Positions 1-8,639 of a stretch of 64,000 nucleotides of DNA are shown one piece after another (position 1 is the first letter of the stretch; the number at the start of each line of letters is the position of its first letter). The DNA lies in NCBI RefSeq assembly GCF_034351645.1, contig NZ_CP133782.1:3787001-3851000 (forward strand), read 5' to 3'. The stretch comes from Pseudomonas sp. DC1.2 (lineage in GTDB: Bacteria; Pseudomonadota; Gammaproteobacteria; Pseudomonadales; Pseudomonadaceae). Under the pieces are notes generated by a model, which was given only the letters and a program-made list of their open reading frames with translations, was not told the DNA's origin and did no database searches. The position numbers and the translations under genes were made by a program.

Positions 1-18
1 CCCCCATAGAGAGCTGCC

Positions 19-621
19 ATGACCTCGAATACACCTTTACCACCCTGTTCGATTCTGCTCCTGGCGGGCGGGCGCGGCCAGCGCATGGGCGGGCAGGACA
101 AAGGTTTACTGGAATGGCGCGGCGAACCGCTGATTGCCCACCTGTATCGCAAAACCCGTGCGCTAAGCGATGACCTCATCATCTCCTGCAATAGAAACCA
201 GGAGCGGTATGCCCCTTACGCCGACCAACTCGTCGTTGATGACGACGTTGATTTTCCGGGCCCGCTGGCGGGTATCCGTGCGGGACTAAAGGCTGCCCGC
301 CATGCGCAACTGCTGGTGTTGCCATGCGACGTGCCACAGGTTGATACGGCCCTGCTCAATAACATGCGCGATACCGCCCGGCAGCACCCAGACAGACCGC
401 TTATGCTGCGGCACGGCGATCACTGGGAGCCACTGCTGTGCGTCATTCCCGTGACCCTTCGCGCCATGTTTGAAAAGGCCTGGGATGAGGGGGAACGCAG
501 CCCCGGTCGAATCATGCGTCAATTAGGCGCCACCGCCCTGCCTTGCCCAGACAATGATCCGCGCCTGGCAAATCTCAACACACCCGAACTGTTAAGCGCA
601 CAAAACTCTGTGTCAGACTAA
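19..621 (+). CDS. mobA: Molybdenum cofactor guanylyltransferase
   Basis: The enzyme joins GMP from GTP to molybdopterin to make the guanine dinucleotide form of the cofactor in the cytoplasm. The 200-residue length fits the family. The nucleotide-binding loop [15 protein letters not shown] is near residues 16-30, followed by the acidic [14 protein letters not shown] segment and LPCDVPQ, which carries the metal-binding aspartate. The start ATG follows a weak purine stretch (agagag). A small lipoprotein gene follows in the same direction about 75 bases later, so they may share a transcript. The protein call is secure; regulation is not visible. Confidence 0.93.
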   Translation: MTSNTPLPPCSILLLAGGRGQRMGGQDKGLLEWRGEPLIAHLYRKTRALSDDLIISCNRNQERYAPYADQLVVDDDVDFPGPLAGIRAGLKAARHAQLLVLPCDVPQVDTALLNNMRDTARQHPDRPLMLRHGDHWEPLLCVIPVTLRAMFEKAWDEGERSPGRIMRQLGATALPCPDNDPRLANLNTPELLSAQNSVSD

Positions 622-697
622 CCGGCGAAGGAACTTGAGTGCGATGTATACGTCTCAAGCTCAGTTACCAAAAGCATTCATTTTCGGAGACACACTC

Positions 698-919
698 ATG
701 ACTCAACGGACTCTCGCCACATTCATGCTCGCACTGGGCCTCGCCGCACTTGCCGGTTGCGCATCGCCGACAGTGATCACCTTGAATGACGGTCGCGAAA
801 TCCAGGCCGTCGACACGCCTAAATTTGATTCCGACTCGGGCTTCTACGAGTTCAAACAACTGGACGGCAAGGAAACCCGCCTTAACAAGGATCAGGTTCG
901 TACCGTTAAAGAGCTGTAA
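698..919 (+). CDS. YgdI/YgdR-type small lipoprotein
   Basis: This is a 73-residue outer-membrane-type lipoprotein. A hydrophobic signal ends in the lipobox LAGC, with the lipidated Cys near residue 21. The mature part, beginning SPTVITLNDGREI, has the compact beta-rich pattern of the YgdI/YgdR (DUF903) family. An upstream in-frame start at 635 would add an unlikely non-signal extension; ATG 698 has a good cggaga Shine-Dalgarno and puts the signal peptide at the N-terminus. Its biochemical role is unknown. The terminator stem just after the gene is cut by an insertion-sequence relic. Confidence 0.85.
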   Translation: MTQRTLATFMLALGLAALAGCASPTVITLNDGREIQAVDTPKFDSDSGFYEFKQLDGKETRLNKDQVRTVKEL

Positions 920-959
920 TCTTCACGGTGACAACCGGATACAGAAAAGCCCGCTAGAT

Positions 960-1120
960 CAGCCTGTGTGAAAACCTGGCAATCAGCTGGCCAATGAAAG
1001 AAAAATGCCCGTATCGCAAGATACGGGCATTTTTCTTATGTGCGATATGCAAGGTAAAAACCGCTGACAGAGCGCGCTGCTTGGCTGAGAGACCCTTTAT
1101 CTTCGGATATCAGAAAAGCA
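960..1120 (+). mobile_element. Internally deleted IS1182-family relic (MITE-like)
   Basis: About 160 bp match the two ends of the full IS copies at 24361-25958 and 54641-56238. The left part (960 to about 1080) has the terminal repeat CAGCCTGTGTGAAAAC (one change from CAGGCTGTGTGAAAAC), the end hairpin and the region around the transposase start codon. It is then fused to the segment that in the full element covers the transposase stop region (gctgagagaccctttat). About 1.37 kb of transposase is missing, joined at a short GCTG match. The outer right end and right repeat cannot be recognised. It follows AAAGCCCGC-TAGAT, half a terminator stem plus loop. Confidence 0.8.
1001..1034 (+). terminator. 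Terminator-like hairpin carried by the IS relic
   Basis: A perfect 15-bp stem (AAAAATGCCCGTATC against its complement) has a GCAA tetraloop and ends in TTTTT. It comes from the left end of the insertion sequence but now lies downstream of the YgdI-type lipoprotein gene, where it probably terminates that transcript. Confidence 0.7.
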
Positions 1121-1137
1121 GGGCGCAAGCCTCTTAA

Positions 1138-2028
1138 TTACCACTGCAAGGTGATGGCGCTCTCGAAAGCTCGTGCCTCACCCGTGATCGGATCCCTGAA
1201 CCGCAGTCCCTGAGCCAGTAACTTCAAGGGGTTTGCATAGTCGTCTTCGACGCCCTTGAGCACCTGCGGATAGAACGGGTCGTTGCAGATACCAGCGCCC
1301 AAGGCACTCATATGCACCCGTAACTGATGTTTCTTTCCCGTCACCGGATAAAGCGCGTAACGCCAGAGTTCACCGTTCCTCTCCCTGACCTCTATCGCCG
1401 TTTCGGTATTGCTGATGCCCGGACCTTCCTGCATCCGAAAGAACGGCTCGCCATCGACCAGTCGACTTTTATGGATCAATGGGAAAGACAGCTCAGGCAA
1501 TGCCTTGGCGATTGCCTCGTAGCTCTTTTCAATTTTTCGTGCAGGAAACAGCGACTGATACGCCGAACGACTTTGAGGATTGGCGGAAAACAACACCAGC
1601 CCCGCCGTATGCCGATCAATGCGATGCAAAGGCACCAGATGCGGATTATCCAATCGCCGGATCAACCGTCGCAGCAGAGTCTGCTCCACATACTCACCCG
1701 CTGGCGTCACCGGTAAAAAATGCGGTTTGTCTGCCACCACCAAGTGCTCATCGGCATACAGGATAGACTCGACCACGGGGATCGGCTTTTCGTCCGGCAC
1801 CTCACGAAAGTAATGAATCCGAAGGCCTTCCTTGTAAGGCAGATCAACGGGAATCGGCGAACCTTGTCCGTCGAGAACACGACCCCGAGCAATCCGGTCC
1901 AACCACTGTTCACGATCAATGGCGTGGAAGTGTTCGCAAAGGCAATCGAGTACGGTTGGCCAAGGGCCCGGCGGCAAGCAGAGGGTACTGGCCTGACTGT
2001 GTGCAGCAGAAAAAGACGAAGTGGACAT
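1138..2028 (-). CDS. RluA-family pseudouridine synthase
   Basis: This is a predicted RNA uridine isomerase of 296 residues. The core has the RluA signature HRIDRHTAG at residues 135-143, in which Asp138 is the expected catalytic nucleophile. VVADKPHFLPVTP comes before it, and GKKHQLRVHM lies in the C-terminal half. The N-terminal 60 residues may be an S4-like or family-specific lead. Relatives modify tRNA or 23S rRNA, and the sequence does not say which. The gene converges on the IS relic. Confidence 0.88.
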   Translation of the reverse strand: MSTSSFSAAHSQASTLCLPPGPWPTVLDCLCEHFHAIDREQWLDRIARGRVLDGQGSPIPVDLPYKEGLRIHYFREVPDEKPIPVVESILYADEHLVVADKPHFLPVTPAGEYVEQTLLRRLIRRLDNPHLVPLHRIDRHTAGLVLFSANPQSRSAYQSLFPARKIEKSYEAIAKALPELSFPLIHKSRLVDGEPFFRMQEGPGISNTETAIEVRERNGELWRYALYPVTGKKHQLRVHMSALGAGICNDPFYPQVLKGVEDDYANPLKLLAQGLRFRDPITGEARAFESAITLQW

Positions 2029-2098
2029 ACGAAGCTCTAACCCTCAATGCAGAGCGGCATTATCCAGCAGTGACCGGAGCGAGCCTAGAAGAGAATCC

Positions 2099-2419
2099 TC
2101 AGGCCGTTATCGGTTGCGTGCGCGCCGCAGCTTCGGTGAATTCTTTAAGCCAGCGCAACACATCTACCGCTTCCCAGCGACCTGGATCATAGAGCGCATA
2201 CAACAACCCCTGATAACCCACGACGTCCAGTTGCCGGTGATAACCCGCACGCTGGAACAGCGCTTCGATTTCGGCGAAGCAGGTGTTGAAATGCAGTTTA
2301 TTAAAGGGGGTTTTACCCTCAGTAACCAGGCCATCGAGACGCAACTCGACGACTGCCTCACGCACCACGTCCGCCGACATCCGGTTCACGCTGTTCTTCA
2401 ATTGTTCGACGTTGACCAC
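2099..2419 (-). CDS. Conserved hypothetical protein, 106 aa
   Basis: A small soluble protein with no signal peptide or membrane segment and no motif I can name. The start is probably GTG 2419, preceded by agggga at a suitable distance. It is rich in Trp, Tyr and Leu in its second half (YQGLLYALYDPGRW), which suggests a folded alpha/beta domain. It lies behind the pseudouridine synthase gene on the same strand with a gap of about 70 bases. Coding is supported by codon-position bias and the start context; function is unknown. Confidence 0.6.
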   Translation of the reverse strand: MVNVEQLKNSVNRMSADVVREAVVELRLDGLVTEGKTPFNKLHFNTCFAEIEALFQRAGYHRQLDVVGYQGLLYALYDPGRWEAVDVLRWLKEFTEAAARTQPITA

Positions 2420-2581
2420 GGTTCATCCCCTGACTTACGAGACCACCTGCCCCATCCCGGAAGAAGGGAAGCACGACAGGCAATCCGAATAACTGTATGA
2501 ACATACAGTAACCGAATAACCTCGCTTGCGCCAAGCGATGAAGCGAGAGGCGCGACGGGCGGATCATCGCCGCGCTAACCA

Positions 2582-2818
2582 TTAACGTACAAACGCAACC
2601 ACCTGATCGGCATCAAATGGCCAGTCCAGCTCGGCCCCCGTATCGACGCGTCGCAACACCGGAATCCTCAAGCCATACGCTTCAAACAATGCCTCTTCGG
2701 CGGCGATATCGACTAACTCCACCAACAGGCCATGCTCCACCAATGGCATCAGTTCGGCTTCGGCCAGTTCACAGAGGTGGCAACCCAAGGTGCCGAACAG
2801 CTGACATTCAGGGGGCAT
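2582..2818 (-). CDS. Glutaredoxin-like (DUF836) protein
   Basis: This 78-residue thioredoxin-fold protein has a redox motif GCHLCELAE near residues 12-20 and a cis-proline region at LRIPVLRR. DUF836-type glutaredoxin-like proteins are short and usually cytoplasmic, but their substrates are mostly unknown. The ATG is followed directly by the first beta strand (CQLFGTLGC), so little can be missing. It is transcribed away from the antiporter relic at 3034. Confidence 0.82.
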   Translation of the reverse strand: MPPECQLFGTLGCHLCELAEAELMPLVEHGLLVELVDIAAEEALFEAYGLRIPVLRRVDTGAELDWPFDADQVVAFVR

Positions 2819-3033
2819 GACAAATCACCAGAGAAAATAGGGCTTTATTCTAGGCCCACCCTCAAGGGCCGTCGAGCCACTGGAACGAAGGCCCGTTGAG
2901 GCACAGCAAGCTGACTTCAAACTATTTAGGTAAACCCATGACGCAAACCCTTCACCGTCAATCTCGACGGGGCGATGCTCGCGGCTTTTTTACCTCTACG
3001 CTTGAATAACCCGAGCACGTCGTTGAAGTTCTT

Positions 3034-3222
3034 TTGTTTGCCAACCTGCTAATCACTATCGCCTCTTCGCGGACCGTTATTGCCCTGTTCCAGCGTCTGC
3101 AATTGCCACTCTCACTGGGCGTGCCGGCACATCAGGTACAGGATCGTATCGATCGGGTACGACATGATCGCTATCGCTTGCTGCACGACTTCTACCCCGA
3201 CGCTGACGATGAGGAGAATTAA
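3034..3222 (+). pseudogene. Collapsed remnant of a KefB/CPA2-type cation:proton antiporter
   Basis: The reading frame joins the first ~27 residues of a CPA2 antiporter (FANLLITIASSRTVIALF then RLQLPLSLG, compare the usual RLxLPPVLG) directly to a typical extreme C-terminus (GVPAHQVQDRIDRVRHDRY, ending DADDEEN). The normal protein is more than 550 residues, so nearly all of it, including every transmembrane helix after the first, is missing. The frame is intact but the start is TTG without a clear Shine-Dalgarno. Its end overlaps the convergent amtB stop by 4 bases. The family assignment relies on remembered family sequences. Confidence 0.5.
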
Positions 3223-4427
3223 TCCTGACTCACGGCGCCGATCTTATGCACGGACAAATCCGCCCCGTAATACTCTTCTTCCTGGCTCAAGCGCAGCCCA
3301 TGGAAAGCCTTGATAGAGCCATAAACTGCAAATCCACCTACCAGCGCAACGAAGACGCCCAATGTGGTGCCGATCACTTGACTGATCAGGCTTACCCCAC
3401 CCAAACCACCCAGTGCGCTCTGGCCGAAAATACCGCAAGCAATCCCGCCCCATACGCCGCACAAGCCGTGCAATGGCCAAACGCCCAATACATCGTCAAT
3501 CCGCCATTTGCCTTGAGCAGCAGTAAAGCACCAGACAAACAATGCACCGGCAATTGCTCCCGTCACCAGCGCGCCCACCGGGTGCATCAAGTCAGAGCCA
3601 GCGCAGATCGCTACCAGCCCAGCCAGCGGCCCGTTGTGCAGGAAGCCTGGGTCATTGCGCCCGACAATCAACGCCGCTACGGTCCCGCCAACCATGGCCA
3701 TCAGTGAATTCACCGCCACCAGACCACTGACACCTTGCAGGGTTTGCGCACTCATCACGTTGAAGCCGAACCAGCCGACGATCAAAATCCACGACCCCAA
3801 GGCCAGAAACGGAATGCTCGACGGCGCGAACGCCACAAGGCGCCCGTCACGGTAGCGGCCCTGACGCGGCCCGAGCAAGAGCACCGCCGCCAACGCTAAC
3901 CACCCCCCCATGGCGTGGACCACTACGGAGCCTGCAAAATCATGAAAACTGGCACCGAAGCGCTCCAACAACCAAGCTTGCACACCAAAGTTGCCATTCC
4001 AGATCATCCCTTCGAAAAACGGATAGATGAACGCTACGATCAACGCCGTGGCACATAGCTGAGGCACGAACTGCGCGCGCTCGGCAATGCCGCCAGAAAT
4101 AATCGCCGGAATCGCAGCCGCAAAGGTCAGCAAAAAGAAAAATTTGACCAGCCCGTAACCGTGATCAGCGTTGATCACCGCCGCTGGTTGCATGAAAGTG
4201 ACGCCATAGGAAATCCAATAGCCTATAAAGAAGTAGGCGAGGGTCGAAATGGCAAAGTCGCTGAGAATCTTCGACAACGCGTTGACTTGGTTCTTCTGTC
4301 GAACGGTCCCCACTTCAAGAAAGGCGAAACCGGCGTGCATGGCCAGAACCATGACCGCACCGATCAAAATGAATAAGGTGTTGGAGCTGTGGACCAAATT
4401 GTCTACAGCGCTTTGCAGATTTTCCAT
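3219..4427 (-). CDS. amtB: Ammonium transporter (Amt family)
   Basis: This inner-membrane channel takes up ammonium. About eleven hydrophobic helices are visible over 402 residues. The first conserved pore histidine is in FAGSVVVHAMGG and the second in PLHGLCGVWGG, the two that line the Amt pore. Start ATG 4427 (MENLQSAVDNL) matches the family better than the longer frame from 4463. No signal peptide is evident, unlike E. coli AmtB. There is no glnK next to it, so it is probably a second, unlinked Amt. No convincing sigma-54 promoter was found upstream. Confidence 0.92.
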   Translation of the reverse strand: MENLQSAVDNLVHSSNTLFILIGAVMVLAMHAGFAFLEVGTVRQKNQVNALSKILSDFAISTLAYFFIGYWISYGVTFMQPAAVINADHGYGLVKFFFLLTFAAAIPAIISGGIAERAQFVPQLCATALIVAFIYPFFEGMIWNGNFGVQAWLLERFGASFHDFAGSVVVHAMGGWLALAAVLLLGPRQGRYRDGRLVAFAPSSIPFLALGSWILIVGWFGFNVMSAQTLQGVSGLVAVNSLMAMVGGTVAALIVGRNDPGFLHNGPLAGLVAICAGSDLMHPVGALVTGAIAGALFVWCFTAAQGKWRIDDVLGVWPLHGLCGVWGGIACGIFGQSALGGLGGVSLISQVIGTTLGVFVALVGGFAVYGSIKAFHGLRLSQEEEYYGADLSVHKIGAVSQD

Positions 4428-4735
4428 GGAATGGGCAGACCTGATAGCTGAAAAAAGCACCAAAGCAGTTCACGCAAACCGCTGGCGCACCAAGTTATGA
4501 CTCAATGGATTCAAGACCTTGATGCCAATGATCCGCCTTGGAGCACGAGCGCACTGCCTTTGCGCGAGTTTTGATTATTAGAGTTAGGGTTTTTCTGAAA
4601 TCATGCCCGGCAACAGCGCAATGGCTCGGGATGACGCACCATGACGTAGCAAAAGTTGTACCAGTCATTTGTAGTGAACCTTCTCGCAGGGCTCATACTC
4701 GAACGAATCAGAACGCCACTTACGGAGATTTACCC
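4428..4735. other. Intergenic region between divergent amtB and DUF883 gene
   Basis: These 308 bases separate two divergent genes and should hold both promoters. I searched by eye for a TGGCAC-N5-TTGC sigma-54 site facing amtB and saw only a poor match. No hairpin, repeat or small gene stands out. Confidence 0.4.
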
Positions 4736-5050
4736 ATGGCCAGAATCAAGGCAAAGACTGCTCAAGAAATCCTGATGGAAGATTTTCAGACACTGGTCGG
4801 CGACACAGAACGATTACTGGAACACACCGCGTCACTGGCCGGTGATCAGGCTGACGAGTTGCGCGACCAGATTCACGACAGTCTGCTGCGTGCCAGGGAA
4901 ACCTTGAAACTGACCGAAGACTCATTGCGCGAACGCGGCCAGGCTGCCGTGAACGCCACCGAAGATTACGTTCAGGCTAACCCGTGGCAATCGGTCGGGA
5001 TCGCGGCAGGCGTGGGCTTCCTGATTGGCCTGTTGGCCACGCGTCGCTGA
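4736..5050 (+). CDS. DUF883 (ElaB/YqjD-type) membrane-anchored protein
   Basis: The 104-residue protein has a long charged amphipathic helical part (residues 1-80) and ends in one hydrophobic helix (VGIAAGVGFLIGLLA) followed by TRR, the typical tail-anchor pattern of ElaB/YqjD/YgaM. In E. coli these stationary-phase proteins sit in the inner membrane, and YqjD binds ribosomes. ATG 4736 has a ggag Shine-Dalgarno; an earlier start at 4538 would add unrelated sequence. It is the first of three tightly packed genes equivalent to yqjD-yqjE-yqjK. Confidence 0.85.
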   Translation: MARIKAKTAQEILMEDFQTLVGDTERLLEHTASLAGDQADELRDQIHDSLLRARETLKLTEDSLRERGQAAVNATEDYVQANPWQSVGIAAGVGFLIGLLATRR

Positions 5051-5051
5051 T

Positions 5052-5441
5052 ATGTCTATCGGCGAATCCGGCTCGTCCGCGACGGGCACAAGCTCCTCAA
5101 CGCGGCGCCTCGGTGCCGCTTTTCTAGGCCTGTTGCACAGTCACGTCGAACTGTTCGGTATCGAACTGCAAGAGCAGAAGTCGCGCACGGTCAGCTTGTT
5201 ACTATTTGCCGGCCTGGCGCTGGTCTTCGCCTTGCTGCTACTGGTGGGTTTGTCGGCACTGGTGTTGATTGTGCTGTGGGACACCTATCGACTGGCCGGC
5301 ATCATTGGCCTTTGTGTGTTCTACACCCTCGCCGCTGTATTCTGCGCGATGCGTTTGAAAGCGGCGATTTTCGATGAGTCCTCGCCCTTCCACGGCACTC
5401 TGGAAGAACTGGCCAACGACCGGGAGCGTCTGCTGCCATGA
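5052..5441 (+). CDS. YqjE-like (DUF1469) membrane protein
   Basis: This 129-residue inner-membrane protein has two strong transmembrane helices (about residues 47-70 and 78-103). An amphipathic start (LLHSHVELFGIELQEQK) comes before them and a charged tail ends in ERLLP. Databases often name this family 'phage holin', but the context is the housekeeping yqjD-yqjE-yqjK operon and there are no phage genes nearby. ATG 5052 begins one base after the stop codon of the upstream gene, and its own stop overlaps the next start, so the three are probably translated together. Confidence 0.85.
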   Translation: MSIGESGSSATGTSSSTRRLGAAFLGLLHSHVELFGIELQEQKSRTVSLLLFAGLALVFALLLLVGLSALVLIVLWDTYRLAGIIGLCVFYTLAAVFCAMRLKAAIFDESSPFHGTLEELANDRERLLP

Positions 5442-5779
5442 GCCTGCCTAAACTACCTCACAACAGTTCCCGTGCTGAAATGCGCAAGGCGCTGATTCGC
5501 TTGCGCATGGAAATGCATCGCCAGGAAATTCGCCAGGAATCCAGGCAACTGCTACAACCTTTACAGCGTGCGCGCGCGATGACGCAAAACCTGCAGGGCG
5601 GTTTCGGCATTAAACATGCGCCACTGTGGGGCATGGCAGCCGTCACTCTGCTGGGATTTCTGACCGGCAAAGGTGCCAAAAGCGGTGGCATCAGTAGCCT
5701 CACGCGGCTGGTACAACTGGGAACCTCGCTGGGGCCGCTGATCAAATTGGTGATGCAGGGTTCCTCGCGCAAACACTAA
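5438..5779 (+). CDS. YqjK-like hypothetical protein
   Basis: A 113-residue basic protein. Its N-terminal half is an Arg- and Gln-rich helix (residues 10-50) and the C-terminal half has a moderately hydrophobic, glycine-rich stretch (PLWGMAAVTLLGFLTG). It overlaps the YqjE-like gene by four bases (ATGA), which indicates translational coupling. Position and composition match the third gene of the yqjDEK-type operon; the molecular role is unknown. Confidence 0.75.
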   Translation: MSLPKLPHNSSRAEMRKALIRLRMEMHRQEIRQESRQLLQPLQRARAMTQNLQGGFGIKHAPLWGMAAVTLLGFLTGKGAKSGGISSLTRLVQLGTSLGPLIKLVMQGSSRKH

Positions 5780-5820
5780 TCAGTCACTATCTGGCTGCAT
5801 TCTTGCAACACCCTAGGTAT

Positions 5821-5842
5821 GAACCTCTTTATCGAGAGGTTC
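5821..5842 (+). terminator. Short hairpin after the DUF883-YqjE-YqjK operon
   Basis: An 8-bp stem GAACCTCT / AGAGGTTC with a six-base loop lies 42 bases after the operon. The following sequence has only scattered T residues, so it is a weak or alternative terminator. Confidence 0.4.
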
Positions 5843-5905
5843 GTTCCTGCGTGCCTAACCGGTGACCAGATTTATTCAAGAACAAGACCTTACTAAGGAG
5901 GCCTC

Positions 5906-7069
5906 GTGATCGACGGGCAACCGCTCGCCTGCTTTCAGCCGTTCATCGATACCGCCACCGGTCGTATCGCCGGGGTCGAGGCGCTCGGTCGTCTACGCCA
6001 GGCCGACGGTCAACTGACGTCAGTGGGGTCGCTATTCGCCGACCCGCGAACCCCCGCCGTAGCGCTGCGCCGTCTCGACCGGCAAATCCGCGATGACGCA
6101 CTTAGCCGTTTACATGAAGCCCCCCCGGACTGGTTTCTGAGCTTGAACATGTCGCCGCGCTGGATCAGCCGCTTACGCCCGGATCAAGCGCTGCCGAGCC
6201 TCAAGCAACTGCTCCGGCATGGCGTCGACCCGAAACGCATCGTCTTCGAGATCACTGAATTGGGTGGCGACAGTCAGCGCCTGGCCGAAGTGGTCGCGCG
6301 TTACCGGCAAGCCGGTGCCCGGATCGCTATTGATGATTTCGGCGCCGGTTACTCGCAGCTCGACCGCGTACTGGCACTGCAACCCGATATTCTCAAACTC
6401 GACATGCGACTCTTTCAGGCCGCCGCGCTGGGAGGGCCGAGCAGCGAAGTGGTCAAGGCCCTGGCACAAATGGCCGAGAAAACCGGCTGTTGGATAATCG
6501 CCGAAGGGGTGGAGACCGAAGCTCAACTGAATTTTGCACTGGAGTGCGGTTCACGTTACGTGCAAGGCTTCCTGTTCGCCCGCGCCCAAGTGGACTTCTT
6601 TGAGACAGACGCTTTTGTCGAACGTTTCGCGCAGCTGCGCCAACGCTATGTTCAACAGAAACTGGCGGAACGTGGACGGTTGATGGACATGCGTCGACAG
6701 CTCTGCGAGCTGATGGCGATTCTACAAGAGTGGGCTCAGGCCCGTGCCCCTCTGAGCGCATTGCCTCAACTCGACGCATTCCCTTGGCTATTGCGCTTTT
6801 ATCAATGCGACCGTCACGGCACACAACTGACGCCCAACCTTGAGTGGCGCAACAACGGCTGGGAGGCCGACAACCGCTACCTGGGCCATAACTGGTCATG
6901 GCGTCCGTACTTCTATCATTTACTGGCCGAGGGCTGGGATGAGCGCCGCCTGACGCTTTCAAACACCTACCGCGACGCCACCAGCAACCAGTACTGCCTG
7001 ACCGCCGGACAATTTTTCGACAATGGCGAGCGACTGCTGCTCATCGACATCGACGCCGCCGGCTTGTAG
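5906..7069 (+). CDS. EAL-domain cyclic-di-GMP phosphodiesterase
   Basis: The 387-residue cytoplasmic protein has an EAL domain at about residues 1-240. The visible catalytic set looks complete: EAL in GVEALGRLR, the Asn in SLNMSPRW, the Glu in EITELGGD, the Asp pair in AIDDFGAGYS, the Lys in DILKLDMRL and the Glu in IAEGVET. This predicts hydrolysis of c-di-GMP to pGpG. The C-terminal 140 residues form a second domain resembling the PAS-like YkuI C-terminal sensor. The start is GTG with an excellent aaggag five bases upstream. Confidence 0.9.
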   Translation: MIDGQPLACFQPFIDTATGRIAGVEALGRLRQADGQLTSVGSLFADPRTPAVALRRLDRQIRDDALSRLHEAPPDWFLSLNMSPRWISRLRPDQALPSLKQLLRHGVDPKRIVFEITELGGDSQRLAEVVARYRQAGARIAIDDFGAGYSQLDRVLALQPDILKLDMRLFQAAALGGPSSEVVKALAQMAEKTGCWIIAEGVETEAQLNFALECGSRYVQGFLFARAQVDFFETDAFVERFAQLRQRYVQQKLAERGRLMDMRRQLCELMAILQEWAQARAPLSALPQLDAFPWLLRFYQCDRHGTQLTPNLEWRNNGWEADNRYLGHNWSWRPYFYHLLAEGWDERRLTLSNTYRDATSNQYCLTAGQFFDNGERLLLIDIDAAGL

Positions 7070-7261
7070 TTCTGCTTGCAGGCGCTGATGCGAACCCGGA
7101 AGCTAGCGTCCTGTCTCACAAATACGTCCCTCTTTTGACGAGTGGCTGTGGGTCGTCAGGCGAGGAGCGGCGACGCAGCGTCACGGCAACCCACACCGTC
7201 AAGAAGGAACAGTACTGGCGAGCCAGGACACTCATCAGTCACCTGACGGAGAGAACCCGCC

Positions 7262-8593
7262 TTGGATTGGCAAACCCTGCTTACCCGCGAACGCCTTGGA
7301 AAGCCACTGCATAGCCCCGAAGAACTTGGCCGCAGCCCTTTCCACAAAGACCACGACCGCATTATTTTCTCCGGCGCATTTCGCCGATTGGGGCGCAAGA
7401 CCCAAGTTCATCCGGTCTCCAGCAACGATCACATCCACACACGGCTGACGCACTCGCTGGAAGTCAGTTGCGTCGGCCGGTCCTTGGGAATGCGCGTCGG
7501 TGAGACCATCCGCAGTGCCTTGCCCGACTGGTGCGAACCCAGCGACCTGGGGATGGTGGTGCAATCGGCTTGCCTGGCCCACGACATTGGGAACCCGCCC
7601 TTCGGCCACTCCGGCGAAGACGCGATCCGTCATTGGTTCCAGCAGGCCGCCGGCCGTGGCTGGCTGGACGCAATGAGCGAAGTTGAACGCCATGACTTTC
7701 TCAACTTCGAAGGTAACGCCCAAGGCTTTCGGGTACTCACCCAGCTTGAATACCATCAGTTCGACGGCGGCACGCGGCTGACCTACGCCACCCTCGGTAC
7801 CTACTTGAAATACCCTTGGACGGCCAAACACGCCGATTCCCTGGGTTACAAGAAGCACAAGTTCGGCTGCTACCAGAGCGAACTGCCATTGCTGGAGCAG
7901 ATCGCCCACAAACTCGGTCTGCCACAAATCGAAGACCAACGCTGGGCACGTCATCCACTGGTGTACCTGATGGAAGCCGCTGACGACATCTGCTACGCAC
8001 TGATCGACCTGGAAGACGGCCTTGAGATGGAGCTGCTGGAGTATGCCGAAGTCGAATCTCTGCTACTCGACCTGGTGGGTGATGACATTCCGCAAACCTA
8101 TCGCCTGCTCGGCCTGCAGGATTCACGTCGGCGCAAACTGGCAATCCTGCGGGGCAAGGCCATCGAGCACTTGACCAACGCCGCCGCCCGCGCCTTTGTC
8201 GAACAGCAGGAAGCCCTGCTGGCCGGCACACTGCATGGCGATCTGGTGGAACACATGCACGGCCCGGCCAAACGCTGCGTGCTCAATGCCAAGGACATGG
8301 CGCGCAAAAAGATCTTTCAGGACAAGCGCAAGACCCTGCACGAAATAGGCGCCTACACCACGCTGGAAATCCTCCTTAACGCTTTCTGCGGCGCGGCACT
8401 GGAACAACACAACGGTCGCACGCCGTCCTTCAAGAGCCGGCGGATTCTCGACTTGCTGGGTAACAACGCGCCTGACCCTCACGGACCGCTGCATACGTCG
8501 TTCCTGCGCATGATTGATTTTATCGCCGGAATGACTGACAGCTATGCCAGTGAAATGGCTCAGGAAATGACGGGGCGCTCAACCCTGGGATAA
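7262..8593 (+). CDS. dgt: Deoxyguanosinetriphosphate triphosphohydrolase-like protein
   Basis: This HD-superfamily phosphohydrolase is predicted to remove triphosphate from dGTP or other dNTPs. It has 443 residues. The metal-binding HD pattern is complete: RLTHSLEVS, then [16 protein letters not shown], then a later Asp in [10 protein letters not shown]. It belongs to the shorter dGTPase-like group found in pseudomonads rather than the 505-residue E. coli Dgt type. The start is TTG 7262 after ggagag; no ATG lies near enough to replace it. Confidence 0.88.
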   Translation: MDWQTLLTRERLGKPLHSPEELGRSPFHKDHDRIIFSGAFRRLGRKTQVHPVSSNDHIHTRLTHSLEVSCVGRSLGMRVGETIRSALPDWCEPSDLGMVVQSACLAHDIGNPPFGHSGEDAIRHWFQQAAGRGWLDAMSEVERHDFLNFEGNAQGFRVLTQLEYHQFDGGTRLTYATLGTYLKYPWTAKHADSLGYKKHKFGCYQSELPLLEQIAHKLGLPQIEDQRWARHPLVYLMEAADDICYALIDLEDGLEMELLEYAEVESLLLDLVGDDIPQTYRLLGLQDSRRRKLAILRGKAIEHLTNAAARAFVEQQEALLAGTLHGDLVEHMHGPAKRCVLNAKDMARKKIFQDKRKTLHEIGAYTTLEILLNAFCGAALEQHNGRTPSFKSRRILDLLGNNAPDPHGPLHTSFLRMIDFIAGMTDSYASEMAQEMTGRSTLG

Positions 8594-8598
8594 AAACC

Positions 8599-8639
8599 AG
8601 GCATCAGCTGCTTCAGAGATTTCTGAACAGATGATGCCT
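8599..8639 (+). terminator. Nested hairpin downstream of the dGTPase gene
   Basis: The outer stem AGGCATCA / TGATGCCT encloses a perfect inner hairpin TTCAGA-GATT-TCTGAA. It starts six bases after the stop codon. There is no run of T after it, so it may stabilise the 3' end rather than terminate on its own. Confidence 0.4.

Noticed and set aside
4428..4735. Sigma-54 promoter for amtB
   Set aside because: The best minus- or plus-strand matches to TGGCAC-N5-TTGC lack the key GG/GC spacing.
5052..5441. Prophage holin suggested by the DUF1469 'phage holin' family name
   Set aside because: There are no other phage genes, and the three-gene order matches the chromosomal yqjD-yqjE-yqjK operon.
7235..7954. 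239-codon minus-strand frame opposite the dGTPase gene
   Set aside because: Antisense to a gene with intact HD motifs and without its own start context.
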